This document shows positions 29,539 through 38,377 of a stretch of DNA of 64,000 nucleotides, in pieces. The position numbers and the translations under genes are program-made. Source of the stretch: Phycisphaerae bacterium (lineage in GTDB: Bacteria > Planctomycetota > Phycisphaerae > Phycisphaerales > Phycisphaeraceae). The notes beneath the pieces are model-generated. The model was not told the origin of the DNA, ran no database searches, and saw only the letters and a program-made list of their open reading frames with translations. The first letter of the stretch is position 1, and every line of letters begins with the position of its first letter. The DNA lies in contig JAUIGU010000014.1 of NCBI GenBank assembly GCA_030432595.1, positions 1 through 64,000 of the forward strand, in the 5' to 3' direction.

Positions 29539-30591
29539 GTGACCACCGCCGCCCCGCCGAACTACCCGCTCCTGCTCCAGCCGATCTACAAGGAAAAAGT
29601 CTGGGGCGGCCGCACGCTCGAACGCCTCGGGCGCGACCTTCCCGGCGACGCCGACGCCAAGATCGGCGAGTCGTGGGAACTCGTGGACCTCGCGCAGACC
29701 TCCGCGTCCGGCGGGGGCGGCGGGGCCGAGAGTTCCGTCGTCGCCAACGGCCCGCTCGCGGGGCAGACGCTCGGGCAGCTCGTCGCCAAACATCAGGCCG
29801 ACCTGCTGGGCGACGTGCCGTTGTCCAACGAAGGCGGCTTCCCGCTGCTGCTCAAGTACCTCGATGCCTCGCAGAACCTCTCGGTGCAGGTCCACCCCAG
29901 CGCCGCCTACGCCGCGCAGCACGACGACGCGTTCCTGAAGTCCGAGGCGTGGTACATCGTCGACTGCGAGCCCGGGGCCGTGATCTACAAAGGCATCCAG
30001 CCCGGCGTGACGCCTGACCAACTTCGCGCTGCGCTCGAGAGCAACACCGACGAGGCCGTCGTCCCGCTCATGATCTCCGTGCCCGTCACGCCCGGCGACA
30101 TCCACTACCTGCCCTCGGGCACCTGCCACGCCCTGGGCGGCGGCATCCTCGTCGCCGAGGTCCAGACCCCCAGCGACACCACCTTCCGCGTCTACGACTG
30201 GGGCCGTACCGGCCGGGAACTCCACGTCGAGCCGGCCCTCCAATGCATCGACTTCGGGCCCGCCGACACCGACCGCTACCAGCCCGGCACCGTCCTCGAC
30301 GACGGCCCGGTCCATACTGCCCGCCTCGTCGCCTGTGAGCACTTCCGCATCGACCGCGTGCAGTGCCCGGCCGGCCAGACCGCCGATTTCCCCGCCGGCC
30401 AGCCCGTGGCCCTGATGCTCCTCGACGGAACCGTCGCCCTCACCGCGGACGGCGCCGAGCCCGTCCGCGCCACCCGGGGCGACACCGCCCTGCTCCCCGC
30501 CGCCGCGTCCGGCCTCGCCGCGACCCCGGACGCCGACGCCGTCTGGCTGGAAGTCACCTTCCCCGCCGCCGGCCAAACCCGCCTGGCCTGA
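29539..30591 (+). CDS. manA: Mannose-6-phosphate isomerase, class I type
   Basis: This zinc enzyme interconverts mannose-6-phosphate and fructose-6-phosphate. The 350-residue protein shows PIYKEKVWGGRTLE, IGESWELVD, LSVQVHPS (zinc ligands Gln, His) and the distal PSGTCHALGGGILVAEVQTPSD. It starts at a GTG. It follows the PL6 lyase by 48 bases on the same strand and may be co-transcribed. The link to sugar use is plausible, though the enzyme also serves GDP-mannose synthesis. A short stem (GGCCTCC, 30639 to about 30665) follows it. Confidence 0.92.
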   Translation: MTTAAPPNYPLLLQPIYKEKVWGGRTLERLGRDLPGDADAKIGESWELVDLAQTSASGGGGGAESSVVANGPLAGQTLGQLVAKHQADLLGDVPLSNEGGFPLLLKYLDASQNLSVQVHPSAAYAAQHDDAFLKSEAWYIVDCEPGAVIYKGIQPGVTPDQLRAALESNTDEAVVPLMISVPVTPGDIHYLPSGTCHALGGGILVAEVQTPSDTTFRVYDWGRTGRELHVEPALQCIDFGPADTDRYQPGTVLDDGPVHTARLVACEHFRIDRVQCPAGQTADFPAGQPVALMLLDGTVALTADGAEPVRATRGDTALLPAAASGLAATPDADAVWLEVTFPAAGQTRLA

Positions 30592-30813
30592 CCGCCCCAC
30601 CACCCCGCCGCCCCACCGCGGATTCAGCCCATGCCCTCGGCCTCCGGTGTTAATCCGGGAGGCCTGTAGCGGCTGATCACGGCCGCCGCCCGGTGCGCCC
30701 CCCAACATTTTCACCTCGTGCTGGCCCGCTCGCAAAACCGGGGCAGAGTTGTCGTGTCGGTGCCGTGGGGCGCCGAATCCATCACCCGACTCCGATTATT
30801 GGGGAGCATCAGC

Positions 30814-31320
30814 ATGTTCGGAAAATACGCACTGGCCTTCATCGTCACCTGTTCTGTCGCCGGCCTCGCCAGCGCCGGGTCGTCCTGGAACTGGAGCTCC
30901 AAGAACAGCCACCACGGCTTCAAGAACGTCAACTTCAACTGGAACTCCTGGAACCACAAGAACAACAACAACAACAACGACGACTGCGAAGCCGAGTTCG
31001 ACTTCGACTGGGACCTCGACTGCGACTGGGACTTCGGCAAGAAGAACCACGACGGCAAAGACCTGGGCAAATGGCTCAACGGCAACAAGGACCTGGGCGA
31101 CTTCCTCGGCGGCCTCTTCGGCAACAAGCACAAGAACGGCTACGACTTCGATTGGGACTTCGACAAGAAGGGCAAGGGCAAGTTCTGGTGCAAGCCCAAG
31201 AAGGACGATTGCAAGCCCAACCCGCCCAAGTGTGACCCCGTGCCGACCCCCAGCGCCGCCGCCGCCGGCCTCCTGGGCCTGGGCCTGCTGGGCGCCCGCC
31301 GCAAGAACAAGGCCGCCTGA
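30814..31320 (+). CDS. Low-complexity W/N/D/K-rich secreted protein with variant PEP-CTERM tail
   Basis: The 168-residue product has a signal peptide (ending GLASA). Its mature region is almost only Trp, Asn, Asp, Lys, Phe, Gly and His: first NWSSKNSHHGFKNVNFNWN, then a poly-Asn run, then alternating acidic-aromatic FDFDWDLDCDWDF and basic blocks. Four Cys residues are spaced through it. The tail VPTPSAAAAGLLGLGLLGARRKNKAA is a PEP-CTERM-like anchor with Thr in place of Glu. GGGGAG lies about 9 bases before the ATG. No homologue is recognised; it may be a structural, metal-binding or adhesive matrix protein. A strong terminator follows. Confidence 0.75.
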   Translation: MFGKYALAFIVTCSVAGLASAGSSWNWSSKNSHHGFKNVNFNWNSWNHKNNNNNNDDCEAEFDFDWDLDCDWDFGKKNHDGKDLGKWLNGNKDLGDFLGGLFGNKHKNGYDFDWDFDKKGKGKFWCKPKKDDCKPNPPKCDPVPTPSAAAAGLLGLGLLGARRKNKAA

Positions 31321-31360
31321 ACCGCGACCTGAACCACCAAACAACCTGAATCAATCCCAC

Positions 31361-31390
31361 AACCCCGGCCGTAAGGCCGGGGTTGTCTTT
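31361..31390 (+). terminator. Rho-independent terminator after the W/N/D/K-rich gene
   Basis: Arms AACCCCGGCC (31361-31370) and its perfect complement (31375-31384) around a GTAA tetraloop are followed by GTCTTT. The same stem with a GGAA loop recurs at 57551-57574. Confidence 0.85.
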
Positions 31391-31426
31391 ACGCACCCGA
31401 GATGCGAAGCACGACCTGCGTCCGCG

Positions 31427-32545
31427 TCACGCCGGCAGATGCTCCCCCCAGAACCGCAGCCAGTTCCCCGCGAACACCCCCCGCACCGCGTCTTCGCTCC
31501 AGCCACGCGCTTGCATCCGCGCCGCCAGGTTCGGCATCGCCGCGCTCGTCTCCACGCCCGTCGGCGTGAACTCCAACCCGTACCCGCCGTCCATGTCCGA
31601 CCCGATCGCGATCAGTTCTTCGCTGCCCATGACCTCGCGCAGGTGTTCCAGGTGATCCACGACGTCGTCCAGCCCGCACTTCTCGCGCGGCGTCTGCGGC
31701 GTGAAGCCCTGCACCAGGTACGGGCTGTGCAGGATCATCCCGATCACCCCGCCCCGCCGGGCGATCTCCCGGATCATGTCGTCGGGCAGGTTGCGCTGCC
31801 ACTCCGGGTTCAGCGCCCGGCACGCGCAGTGGCTCGCGTACACCGGCCCGTCAAACACATCCAGCGCCTCGGCCATCGACGTGTCCGCAAGGTGCGTCAA
31901 GTCCAACGGCATCTTGAGCGCCGCGACTTCTTTCAACAGCCGGCGACCCGCGTCGGTCAGCGGCCCGTCCACGTCCTGCCGCGGCGGGTCCGGCGACTCG
32001 TGGTCCGGCGTGCCGTGGGCGTACGTCGAACGGCCGAAGTGCGCCAGCATGATCGTCCGCAGCCCCTTCTCGAACCACCGGTGCAGGTCGTCGGGGTCGC
32101 GCACCGGGTCCGCGCCCTCCATCGTCAAAAGCAGCGGCAGCGGCGCGTCGTCCGGCAGACGCCCGTCGTTCAACGCGGACACATCCGGAAGGTCCGCCCG
32201 GCCCAACACCCACTTCAAACGCCCGCGGTCGACCTGGCACTGGTAGTAGTCCCACTGCGCCATCGCCGCCGCGTGCGCGGTGTCCTGGTCGGGGAAGTCG
32301 CCGATGGCACCGCCGACCTCGCCGTGCGTCACCCGCCACGGCCGCGTCCGCGCCAAGACCGTACTCAGCACCATCACCGCCCCGCCTTCCTTCAGCGCGG
32401 GGTACGTGACCGTGCACGTGTCGAACGGCTTTTTCGCGACGTGCTTCTCCTTTTCGCGCACCTGGTCGACGCTCAGGTGCAGCTCGCGCCGCAGCATCAG
32501 CGCGTTGAGCGCCAGGTCGAGGTGGCCGTCTACAAACGGGATCAT
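31427..32545 (-). CDS. Membrane dipeptidase (peptidase family M19)
   Basis: The 372-residue protein belongs to the binuclear zinc renal-dipeptidase family: IPFVDGHLDLALNAL (metal ligands His, Asp), LTMEGADPV (bridging Glu), PLDLTHLAD, YASHCACRALNP (His) and IAIGSDMDGGYG (Asp). Such enzymes hydrolyse dipeptides, including ones with D-residues at the C-terminal position. No signal peptide is visible. The ATG overlaps the stop of the upstream esterase gene (ATGA), so the two are translationally coupled. Confidence 0.9.
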   Translation of the reverse strand: MIPFVDGHLDLALNALMLRRELHLSVDQVREKEKHVAKKPFDTCTVTYPALKEGGAVMVLSTVLARTRPWRVTHGEVGGAIGDFPDQDTAHAAAMAQWDYYQCQVDRGRLKWVLGRADLPDVSALNDGRLPDDAPLPLLLTMEGADPVRDPDDLHRWFEKGLRTIMLAHFGRSTYAHGTPDHESPDPPRQDVDGPLTDAGRRLLKEVAALKMPLDLTHLADTSMAEALDVFDGPVYASHCACRALNPEWQRNLPDDMIREIARRGGVIGMILHSPYLVQGFTPQTPREKCGLDDVVDHLEHLREVMGSEELIAIGSDMDGGYGLEFTPTGVETSAAMPNLAARMQARGWSEDAVRGVFAGNWLRFWGEHLPA

Positions 32546-33375
32546 GTCGTGGCTCCGGATACGTCAGATGATGCGTGTTCTTGATGGTTCGATGGGTCGC
32601 CGGCGTCAAGGTGCCGTTGGAGAAATGCCGTCGCCAGCCCGAACCAGCTCGCCACGTCCGGCAGTTCCGGCGCCAAACCCAGCCCGTGCCGCCCACGTTC
32701 ATAAAGATGCAGTTCGAACGGCACGCCGTGTGCCCGGCACGCCGTCGCAAACGTCACGCTGTCTTCCATCGCCACCGCCGCGTCCTCGACCGTGTGCCAC
32801 AGGAACGTCGGCGGGCTCTCGGCATCGACGTGCCGGTGCGGCGACATCAACGCGCGCTGCGCCTCGTCCTCGGCGCGTTCGCCCAACAGGTTCTTTATCG
32901 ACCCCAGGTGGGCGGACTCGGCCGCCATGTCGATCACCGGGTAGCACAGCACAGCTGCGTCGGGCCGCGCGGAAACGTCGCCGGCCAGATCGTCGTCATC
33001 GCAAGGGAAGCTGTCGTGGTGGACCGCCAGCGTCGCCGCCAGGTGTCCGCCCGCCGAGAACCCCAGGACCGCGACGCGCTTTAACCGCCCGGCTTGTTCG
33101 AGTTGCTGCCGGAACAACCGCATGCCACGCGCCGCATCGTGAATCATCGCCGGGTGGTGGTTGTGCGGCCCCAGCCGGTACCGCAGCATCGCCGCGTCGA
33201 ACCCCGCGGCGCTCAGCGCGGCGAGCATGTCCGCCCCTTCGTGCCCGACGGCCAGGTGCTGGTACCCGCCACCCGGACACACCAACACGCCGCCGATCGG
33301 GTCCTTGGTTTCCGACAAAGACACCGTCAGGTCCGGGCGCGGGCGGTTCGGCCACAGGGGGATCGTTTCGGCCAT
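32542..33375 (-). CDS. Alpha/beta-hydrolase, acyl/acetyl-esterase (BD-FAE/AXE-like)
   Basis: The 277-residue hydrolase starts MAETIPLWPN and contains GGVLVCPGGGYQHLA (oxyanion hole), the nucleophile elbow GFSAGGHLAAT, and the acid and His in HTVEDAAV and ERGRHGLGLAP. The pattern is that of esterases acting on acetylated xylan or similar short acyl sugar esters. No signal peptide is visible, so it probably acts in the cytoplasm on imported substrate. It ends by overlapping the M19 dipeptidase start by 4 bases. The start codon seven residues downstream of the longest frame is chosen as closest to the family. Confidence 0.87.
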   Translation of the reverse strand: MAETIPLWPNRPRPDLTVSLSETKDPIGGVLVCPGGGYQHLAVGHEGADMLAALSAAGFDAAMLRYRLGPHNHHPAMIHDAARGMRLFRQQLEQAGRLKRVAVLGFSAGGHLAATLAVHHDSFPCDDDDLAGDVSARPDAAVLCYPVIDMAAESAHLGSIKNLLGERAEDEAQRALMSPHRHVDAESPPTFLWHTVEDAAVAMEDSVTFATACRAHGVPFELHLYERGRHGLGLAPELPDVASWFGLATAFLQRHLDAGDPSNHQEHASSDVSGATT

Positions 33376-33412
33376 GCCGGAGCATACCCGGCGCATCGAC
33401 TAACATGACGGA

Positions 33413-34270
33413 ATGCCTTCCGACGACGCCAACCCGAATGCCGGCGGCGGCTCCGGTCCTTCCGGCAATCCCGGCGCGCCCGACGGCCAGGACCGCCCCG
33501 ACGGCTCGGGCAAGAAACGCCGACGCCGACGCCGCGGCGGCAAACGCAACCGCGGCAAACAGAACAAAGCCGGCCAGGATGCCGGCAAGACCCAGCCGCA
33601 GGCGGCGTCAAACGGGGACACCGCGCCCAACGCCGAACAGCGCGACAACGCGGACGCCGGCTCTGACACGACATCATCCAAAAAGCACTCCCCGCCACGC
33701 AGCGACCGCGAGCGCGGCAACGACCGTCCCGATCGACGTGAACACCGACCCGGACGCGGCCGCCCCGACGCCCAACAAGCCGGCAACGCCCCCAAGGCCC
33801 GAAAGAAACGCAAACCCCGGACCAAGCAGTGCGTCCACTGCTACACGCCCTGCACGATCATCCACAAGGTCAAGCTCGACCACCGCAAGCAGACCGCTTT
33901 CATCTGCGACATCTGCTGGCCGACCCGCTGCGTCGACAACCCGCACTACGAGTACCAGGGCCTGTGGAACAGCGGCCGACTCATGCGCCCCGGGCAGGAC
34001 GCCGCCCCACCGAAAAAGCGATCCGGGAACCACCACGCCAACGCCCCCGGCCCCCGCAAAGACGAAACAAGTAACCAGGGCGCCAACAACGCAAATCCTG
34101 TGCAAACACCGGTTAACGCCACCACCACACCGGGGGAGCATGCGTTAGCGGAACCCGCGTCTCAAAGCCACTACGAAAACACCAGCACCAATCCGGACGC
34201 CGGGCAGGAAACGCCGTCTGAACCAGGTGGAGGCGAACCCACCGAACCATCGACTCCGAGCGAGTCATAA
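33413..34270 (+). CDS. Disordered basic protein with a central Cys-rich (zinc-like) motif, unknown
   Basis: The 285-residue protein is disordered at both ends. Residues 34-50 are an Arg/Lys tract (KKRRRRRRGGKRNRGKQNK), and 95-137 are again basic with RG-type dipeptides. A compact central block (about 137-190) has six Cys: C140, C143, C147, C165, C168 and C173 (CVHCYTPC ... CDICWPTRC). This looks like a zinc finger or knuckle. The C-terminal 90 residues are Asn/Thr/Pro-rich and acidic. Basic flanks plus a zinc module suggest RNA or DNA binding, which is inference. It is divergent from the esterase gene. Confidence 0.7.
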   Translation: MPSDDANPNAGGGSGPSGNPGAPDGQDRPDGSGKKRRRRRRGGKRNRGKQNKAGQDAGKTQPQAASNGDTAPNAEQRDNADAGSDTTSSKKHSPPRSDRERGNDRPDRREHRPGRGRPDAQQAGNAPKARKKRKPRTKQCVHCYTPCTIIHKVKLDHRKQTAFICDICWPTRCVDNPHYEYQGLWNSGRLMRPGQDAAPPKKRSGNHHANAPGPRKDETSNQGANNANPVQTPVNATTTPGEHALAEPASQSHYENTSTNPDAGQETPSEPGGGEPTEPSTPSES

Positions 34271-34294
34271 CTCCGGCGGAAGCCTTCGCGTGTT

Positions 34295-35062
34295 TCACGG
34301 CGTTGTCGCGAACAACGCACCAAACAAAGCTTGCTCATTCTCCTCGATCTGCGCGGCCACGCGGTTCTGCGGCTGCTCCCACAACGACGCCAGCACCGGG
34401 ATGACCCCGCCTAGACGCCACGGCGTCACGCCCTGCCCGTCCACCAACGCGTAAGGCCCGTCCGACTCCAGCACCACCCGGTCGGGCGGCAGCGCCCGCA
34501 TGATCTTCCGCCCCTTCGCCGACGAAGCCATCGCCGGGTTCACGGAAAACCATCGCCGCTCCGACACCGCCCGCTTCAACGCCGCGTCGTCGCCGCTGAA
34601 CCAGTGCAGCACCGCCCGGGGAAAGCCACCGCCCAGCATGTCGAGCACGGGCTCCGCCGCCCGCCGGCTGTGGACCGACAGCACCCGTGCGTCGTCGCCG
34701 AGCTTCGCGCACGCTTCGAGCACGCCGGAAAAAACGCGTCGTTGCGCTTCCTGAATTTCTGCGGACTCGTCCACGCCGTCGAGCCCGACTTCGCCCACCA
34801 ACGGCGTCGATTCGATCATCTCACAAAGCGCGTCGCGTTGATCGCCGTGCGTGTGCGCGTGCATCGGGTGCAACCCCGCGGCGATTTGAGCCCGTAAACC
34901 CGGCGGAGAATCCGACGCAAGCGTGGCATGAAACCCCGCCACCTGCTCCGGCAGCGTCGTGACCCACACCACGCCGACGCCATCTTTAGCGCACCGTTTC
35001 AACACGCCTTCCGGCGAAGGGTCCTCGTACGCCTCGACGTGGCAGTGCGTGTCAATCCACAT
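34295..35062 (-). CDS. TatD family metal-dependent hydrolase
   Basis: The 255-residue protein begins MWIDTHCHVEAYED with the metal-binding HxH. It has GLHPMHAH, VGEVGLDGVDES (bridging Glu), SVHSRRAAEPV, VLHWFSGD and VLESDGPYALV at the family positions. TatD-type enzymes act as DNases or hydrolases in repair and tRNA quality control. The sequence is divergent from E. coli TatD. The ATG with GGGGG seven bases upstream is preferred over one 30 bases earlier. It overlaps the tcdA stop by 11 bases, so it is the last gene of a miaB-tcdA-tatD operon. Confidence 0.85.
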   Translation of the reverse strand: MWIDTHCHVEAYEDPSPEGVLKRCAKDGVGVVWVTTLPEQVAGFHATLASDSPPGLRAQIAAGLHPMHAHTHGDQRDALCEMIESTPLVGEVGLDGVDESAEIQEAQRRVFSGVLEACAKLGDDARVLSVHSRRAAEPVLDMLGGGFPRAVLHWFSGDDAALKRAVSERRWFSVNPAMASSAKGRKIMRALPPDRVVLESDGPYALVDGQGVTPWRLGGVIPVLASLWEQPQNRVAAQIEENEQALFGALFATTP

Positions 35063-35918
35063 CGTTGCCCCCTTTCTCTTTACCTTTCCCACCCCCGGAA
35101 GTCGAAGCCTTCGCGAGTTGATGCTCAGAAGCGTGATCGCAACCGGATGCGATCAACAAATCAACCGCCGCCGCGGCCGCCTGGAACGCGAACACCCCCG
35201 TGACCATTACCGACGAGCCGTAGCCCGTGGCACAGTCGAGGCGTTTCGGCCCGGACGCCACATCTATCGGTTCACATGTTTCCACTTCCGGGGGACGCGG
35301 CAGTTCCGGCGAGAACACGCACGGCACGCCGAACTTCTTGCGGACGTTCCGCTCGAAGCCGTGCTTCTGCCGGAGCTGTTTGCGCGTGGTCGCCAGCAGC
35401 GTGTCGTTGAACGCCCGCGTCAAATCCACCGTCTGCACCCGCGTCGGATCGACACGCCCGCCCGCCCCGCCGACCGTAACGATCGGCACGCCCACACGCT
35501 TCGCGGCGTCGATCAACAACGCCTTGGTCGAGGCCCGGTCGATGGCGTCGATCACCAGGTCCGGCTGCGTGTCCCATAAACGGTCGAGCGTGGCTTCACC
35601 CAGAAACGCGTGCAACTCCTCAATACCGGCCGCCGGGTTGATCGCCTTCACGCGTTCTGCCGTCGCCTCGACTTTGGATCGCCCGATGTTGCTTTGCACC
35701 GCGTGCGCCTGCCGGTTCGTGTTGCCGACGCACACATCATCGAGGTCCATCAGTACCAACCGCCCGACGCCGGTCCGCGCGAGTGCCTCGGCCACCCAAG
35801 ACCCCACGCCGCCCAGGCCGATCACCGCGACCGCCTTGCGTTGCAACACCGCCAGCGCGTCACGCCCGTACAGCCGCGCGACGCCGTCGAACCGTGCGTC
35901 CACCGTCTCGTGATTCAC
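35052..35918 (-). CDS. tcdA: tRNA threonylcarbamoyladenosine dehydratase (E1-like, CsdL family)
   Basis: TcdA uses ATP to cyclise t6A at position 37 to ct6A. The 288-residue protein has RFDGVARLYGRDAL, the nucleotide-binding GLGGVGSWVAEALARTGVG, the adenylate segment DLDDVCVGNTNRQAHA and the C-terminal YGSSVMVTGVFAFQAAAAAVD. It lacks the CxxC zinc pairs of MoeB/ThiF, which supports TcdA. Its ATG overlaps the miaB stop (ATGA). TsaD, which makes the t6A substrate, is encoded at 47.9 kb. Confidence 0.9.
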   Translation of the reverse strand: MNHETVDARFDGVARLYGRDALAVLQRKAVAVIGLGGVGSWVAEALARTGVGRLVLMDLDDVCVGNTNRQAHAVQSNIGRSKVEATAERVKAINPAAGIEELHAFLGEATLDRLWDTQPDLVIDAIDRASTKALLIDAAKRVGVPIVTVGGAGGRVDPTRVQTVDLTRAFNDTLLATTRKQLRQKHGFERNVRKKFGVPCVFSPELPRPPEVETCEPIDVASGPKRLDCATGYGSSVMVTGVFAFQAAAAAVDLLIASGCDHASEHQLAKASTSGGGKGKEKGGNDVD

Positions 35919-37627
35919 CGCCCCGCCGCCCCGACCGCCCCCGCCCCCGGAACCGGGTCGCCGACGCGCGAACCAAACAGCGTCAACGGTGCCGACGACG
36001 TGACCTCCACTTCCACCATCCGCCCCACCAGCGCCGGGTCGCCGTCGAACATCACGATCAAATCGCCCTCGGTCCGGCCAGACAACTGCGTCACCTCGCG
36101 CGGCTTCTCCCAGCCCAGCGACACGCTCGTGCCCGACCCCGGCAACGCGCCGTTGCTTTCTTTCACCGCCTTGCGCGACACGCCCTCGACAAACACCTTC
36201 ACGGTCTTGCCGACGTACCCCGCGTGCACCTCGGCCGAGATGTCCGCCTGGATCGCGAGCAGTTCGTTGTTGCGTCGGCGCTTCACCTCGTCGGAGATGT
36301 CGTCGGGCAGGCGGTCGTACGCGGCCGTGCCGGGGCGCGGCGAGTACTTGAAGATGAACGCGTTCTTGAACCGGCAGCGCCGCAGAAGCTCGGCCGTCTT
36401 AGCGTGGTCTTCGTCGGTCTCGCCCGGGAAGCCGCAGATGATGTCCGTCGCCAGCTCCGCCCCCGGAAGGTAGTGCCGGACACGATCCACCAGATCAAAA
36501 TACTGCTCGACCTTGTACCCGCGGTTCATGCGGGCCAGCACGCGGTTGCTCCCGGACTGAACCGGCAAATGCAGATACCGGCAGATGCGTGGGCAGTCGC
36601 GGATCACTTCAAGGATGTCGTTGCCGAAGTCGCGCGGCAGCGACGTCACGAAACGCAATCGCTGGATGCCCGGCACCTCGTCGTGGATGCGCCGCAAGAG
36701 CTGCGCGAAACTCACGGTCGTGTCGTTGAACTTGGGCGAAGGCCCGCCGGTGCCCGCGTTGGGCGAGATCACCGTGCCCACCTGCGGCTGAACCACGCCG
36801 TCCACTTCGACGGCCGCGGCGGTGTCGAAGTGGTAATGATTGACCGTCTGCCCCAGCAGCGTGATCTCGAGCACGCCTGCGTCGGCGAGGCGTCTGCATT
36901 CTTCGACGATGTGGTCCGGCGGGCGATGCACCTCCGCGCCGCGCGTCTGCGGGACCACGCAGTATGTGCACAGCTTGTTGCAGCCCCGCGTGATCCGTAC
37001 GTACGCCGACCGCCCTGCCGCCTCGGTGTCGTCCGCCGCGAACGCACGGCTCAGGTCCACCAGCTCCAACTCGTCCTGCGCTGCGCTCAGCGTGCCGCTG
37101 CGCCGGTGCGTGTTGCCCTGGAGCGCGACCTGCGCCGCCTTGACGCCGCCGCGCTGGTCCACGGCGGTCCGCAGCGCGTTGTCGATCAGCATCGGCACCT
37201 TGTCGAGCTCGCCCGGACCGCACAGCACGTCGATCTGCGGGTGCCGCCGGATCATGTCCGTGCCGTCACGCTCGGCCATGCACCCGATCACGCCGAGCAC
37301 CCCCGGAAGTTTCCCCTGCGCCGCACGCGCCTGCTTGTGTTTGCCGACCAAGCCGATGCGGGACCAGACCTTGTTCTCCGCCATCTCGCGGACGCTGCAC
37401 GTGTTGTAGAGCACCACGTCCGCCGACTTCCAGTCCTCGATGAAGCGGTAGCCCAGCGCCCGGAGCTGCCCCGTCACGAGCTGGCTGTCCAGCACGTTCA
37501 TCTGGCAGCCAAACGTCTCGAGGTACACCGTCGGCCCCCGGCCGTCCGGCGAATCGGGGAACACGGCCGAGCCTTCGCCGCAGCACGCCTGAGGTTGTCC
37601 GGCATCCGAAATCATCGAACCGGGCAT
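35915..37627 (-). CDS. miaB: tRNA-2-methylthio-N6-dimethylallyladenosine synthase
   Basis: MiaB is a radical-SAM methylthiotransferase acting on i6A37. The N-terminal domain has the first cluster Cys residues (ETFGCQMNVLDS, YNTCSVRE, GCMAER). The radical SAM domain has GCNKLCTYCVVP, and a TRAM domain follows (about 485-550). The 570-residue length exceeds the usual about 450. Part of this is an insert after LGQTVNHYHFD (about 270-310, with PNAGTGGPSPKFND), and the N- and C-terminal extensions are low-complexity. The start may be 12 bases downstream. First gene of the operon with tcdA and tatD. Confidence 0.94.
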   Translation of the reverse strand: MPGSMISDAGQPQACCGEGSAVFPDSPDGRGPTVYLETFGCQMNVLDSQLVTGQLRALGYRFIEDWKSADVVLYNTCSVREMAENKVWSRIGLVGKHKQARAAQGKLPGVLGVIGCMAERDGTDMIRRHPQIDVLCGPGELDKVPMLIDNALRTAVDQRGGVKAAQVALQGNTHRRSGTLSAAQDELELVDLSRAFAADDTEAAGRSAYVRITRGCNKLCTYCVVPQTRGAEVHRPPDHIVEECRRLADAGVLEITLLGQTVNHYHFDTAAAVEVDGVVQPQVGTVISPNAGTGGPSPKFNDTTVSFAQLLRRIHDEVPGIQRLRFVTSLPRDFGNDILEVIRDCPRICRYLHLPVQSGSNRVLARMNRGYKVEQYFDLVDRVRHYLPGAELATDIICGFPGETDEDHAKTAELLRRCRFKNAFIFKYSPRPGTAAYDRLPDDISDEVKRRRNNELLAIQADISAEVHAGYVGKTVKVFVEGVSRKAVKESNGALPGSGTSVSLGWEKPREVTQLSGRTEGDLIVMFDGDPALVGRMVEVEVTSSAPLTLFGSRVGDPVPGAGAVGAAGR

Positions 37628-37698
37628 GATACCGGCCGCCCGTTGGCTCCGGAACCGCCCTTTCACGCCCCGCGTAGGCCCCGGCCGATGATCACCCC

Positions 37699-38292
37699 AT
37701 GGCAGGGGCAAGGAACCGACAACGCGGAGCGTCCAACAAGTACCGCCGGTGGTCGGACGAGCTCGACCGCCCGTCGGCCGCGGACGCCGGTCCCAGCCCG
37801 CTGGGCCGGGCGGTGGACGCGCTGCCGGGGTTGCTGATGCTCCTCGGCGGGTTGGCGCTGGTGGCGATGGCGGCGCTCACGCCGGCGTGGCTCGAGCTGG
37901 GCCGGCTCGACGCCCAGCGGGAACTGATGCAGCAGCAGGCCGACGCGCTCACCGAGCAGACCCGGCGGTACGAGACGTTCCACCAGGCCGTCCGCGCGGA
38001 CGACCCGGTGCTGATCGAGCGGCTGGCGTACACGCAGTTGCGTCGCGAGCCGCGCGGCCGGCAGAGCGTGCCGGTACACACGGCCGGCGGGGGCGGGCTG
38101 CCGCCGGGCGACATCGACCGCTGGCTGCGTGTCGAACCCGCGTCGGCCGACCCCGATCTGCTCGAGCGCGCAACGCCCTCGACGCGCCTGACCCGGCTGG
38201 CCGGCGGGGTGACCCGCTTCGTGCTGCTGGCCGCGGGCATGTTCTGCGTGGTCGGCGGCCTGTGGTGGGGGCCACGCCGCAGCGCAGCGTGA
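37699..38292 (+). CDS. Two-helix membrane protein of unknown function
   Basis: The 197-residue protein has a basic N-terminus (MAGARNRQRGASNKYRRWSDE), one membrane helix (about 44-65, LPGLLMLLGGLALVAMAAL), a predicted coiled coil (LGRLDAQRELMQQQADALTEQTRRYETF), an exposed soluble segment and a second helix near the end (about 172-190, FVLLAAGMFCVVGGLWW). The layout loosely resembles FtsB/FtsL-like or septum-associated proteins, but I see no diagnostic motif. It is divergent from miaB across 71 bases. Confidence 0.6.
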   Translation: MAGARNRQRGASNKYRRWSDELDRPSAADAGPSPLGRAVDALPGLLMLLGGLALVAMAALTPAWLELGRLDAQRELMQQQADALTEQTRRYETFHQAVRADDPVLIERLAYTQLRREPRGRQSVPVHTAGGGGLPPGDIDRWLRVEPASADPDLLERATPSTRLTRLAGGVTRFVLLAAGMFCVVGGLWWGPRRSAA

Positions 38293-38377
38293 CCGCCGAC
38301 TCGGATCGAAACGCGGTTCAACCAACACTGCGCCCCGAAAGTTGAAGCAGGAGTCGCCGGTGGTTCTCGGCCTGTCG

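Noticed and set aside
34295-35062. TatD-family protein considered as QatD of a Qat anti-phage system
   Set aside because: No QatA ATPase, QatB or QatC gene is nearby. It is coupled to tRNA-modification genes, so a housekeeping role is more likely.
37640-38345. Alternative plus-strand frame at 37749-38345
   Set aside because: The frame starting at 37699 gives two clean membrane helices and a coiled coil; the other is Arg/Gly-rich shadow sequence.
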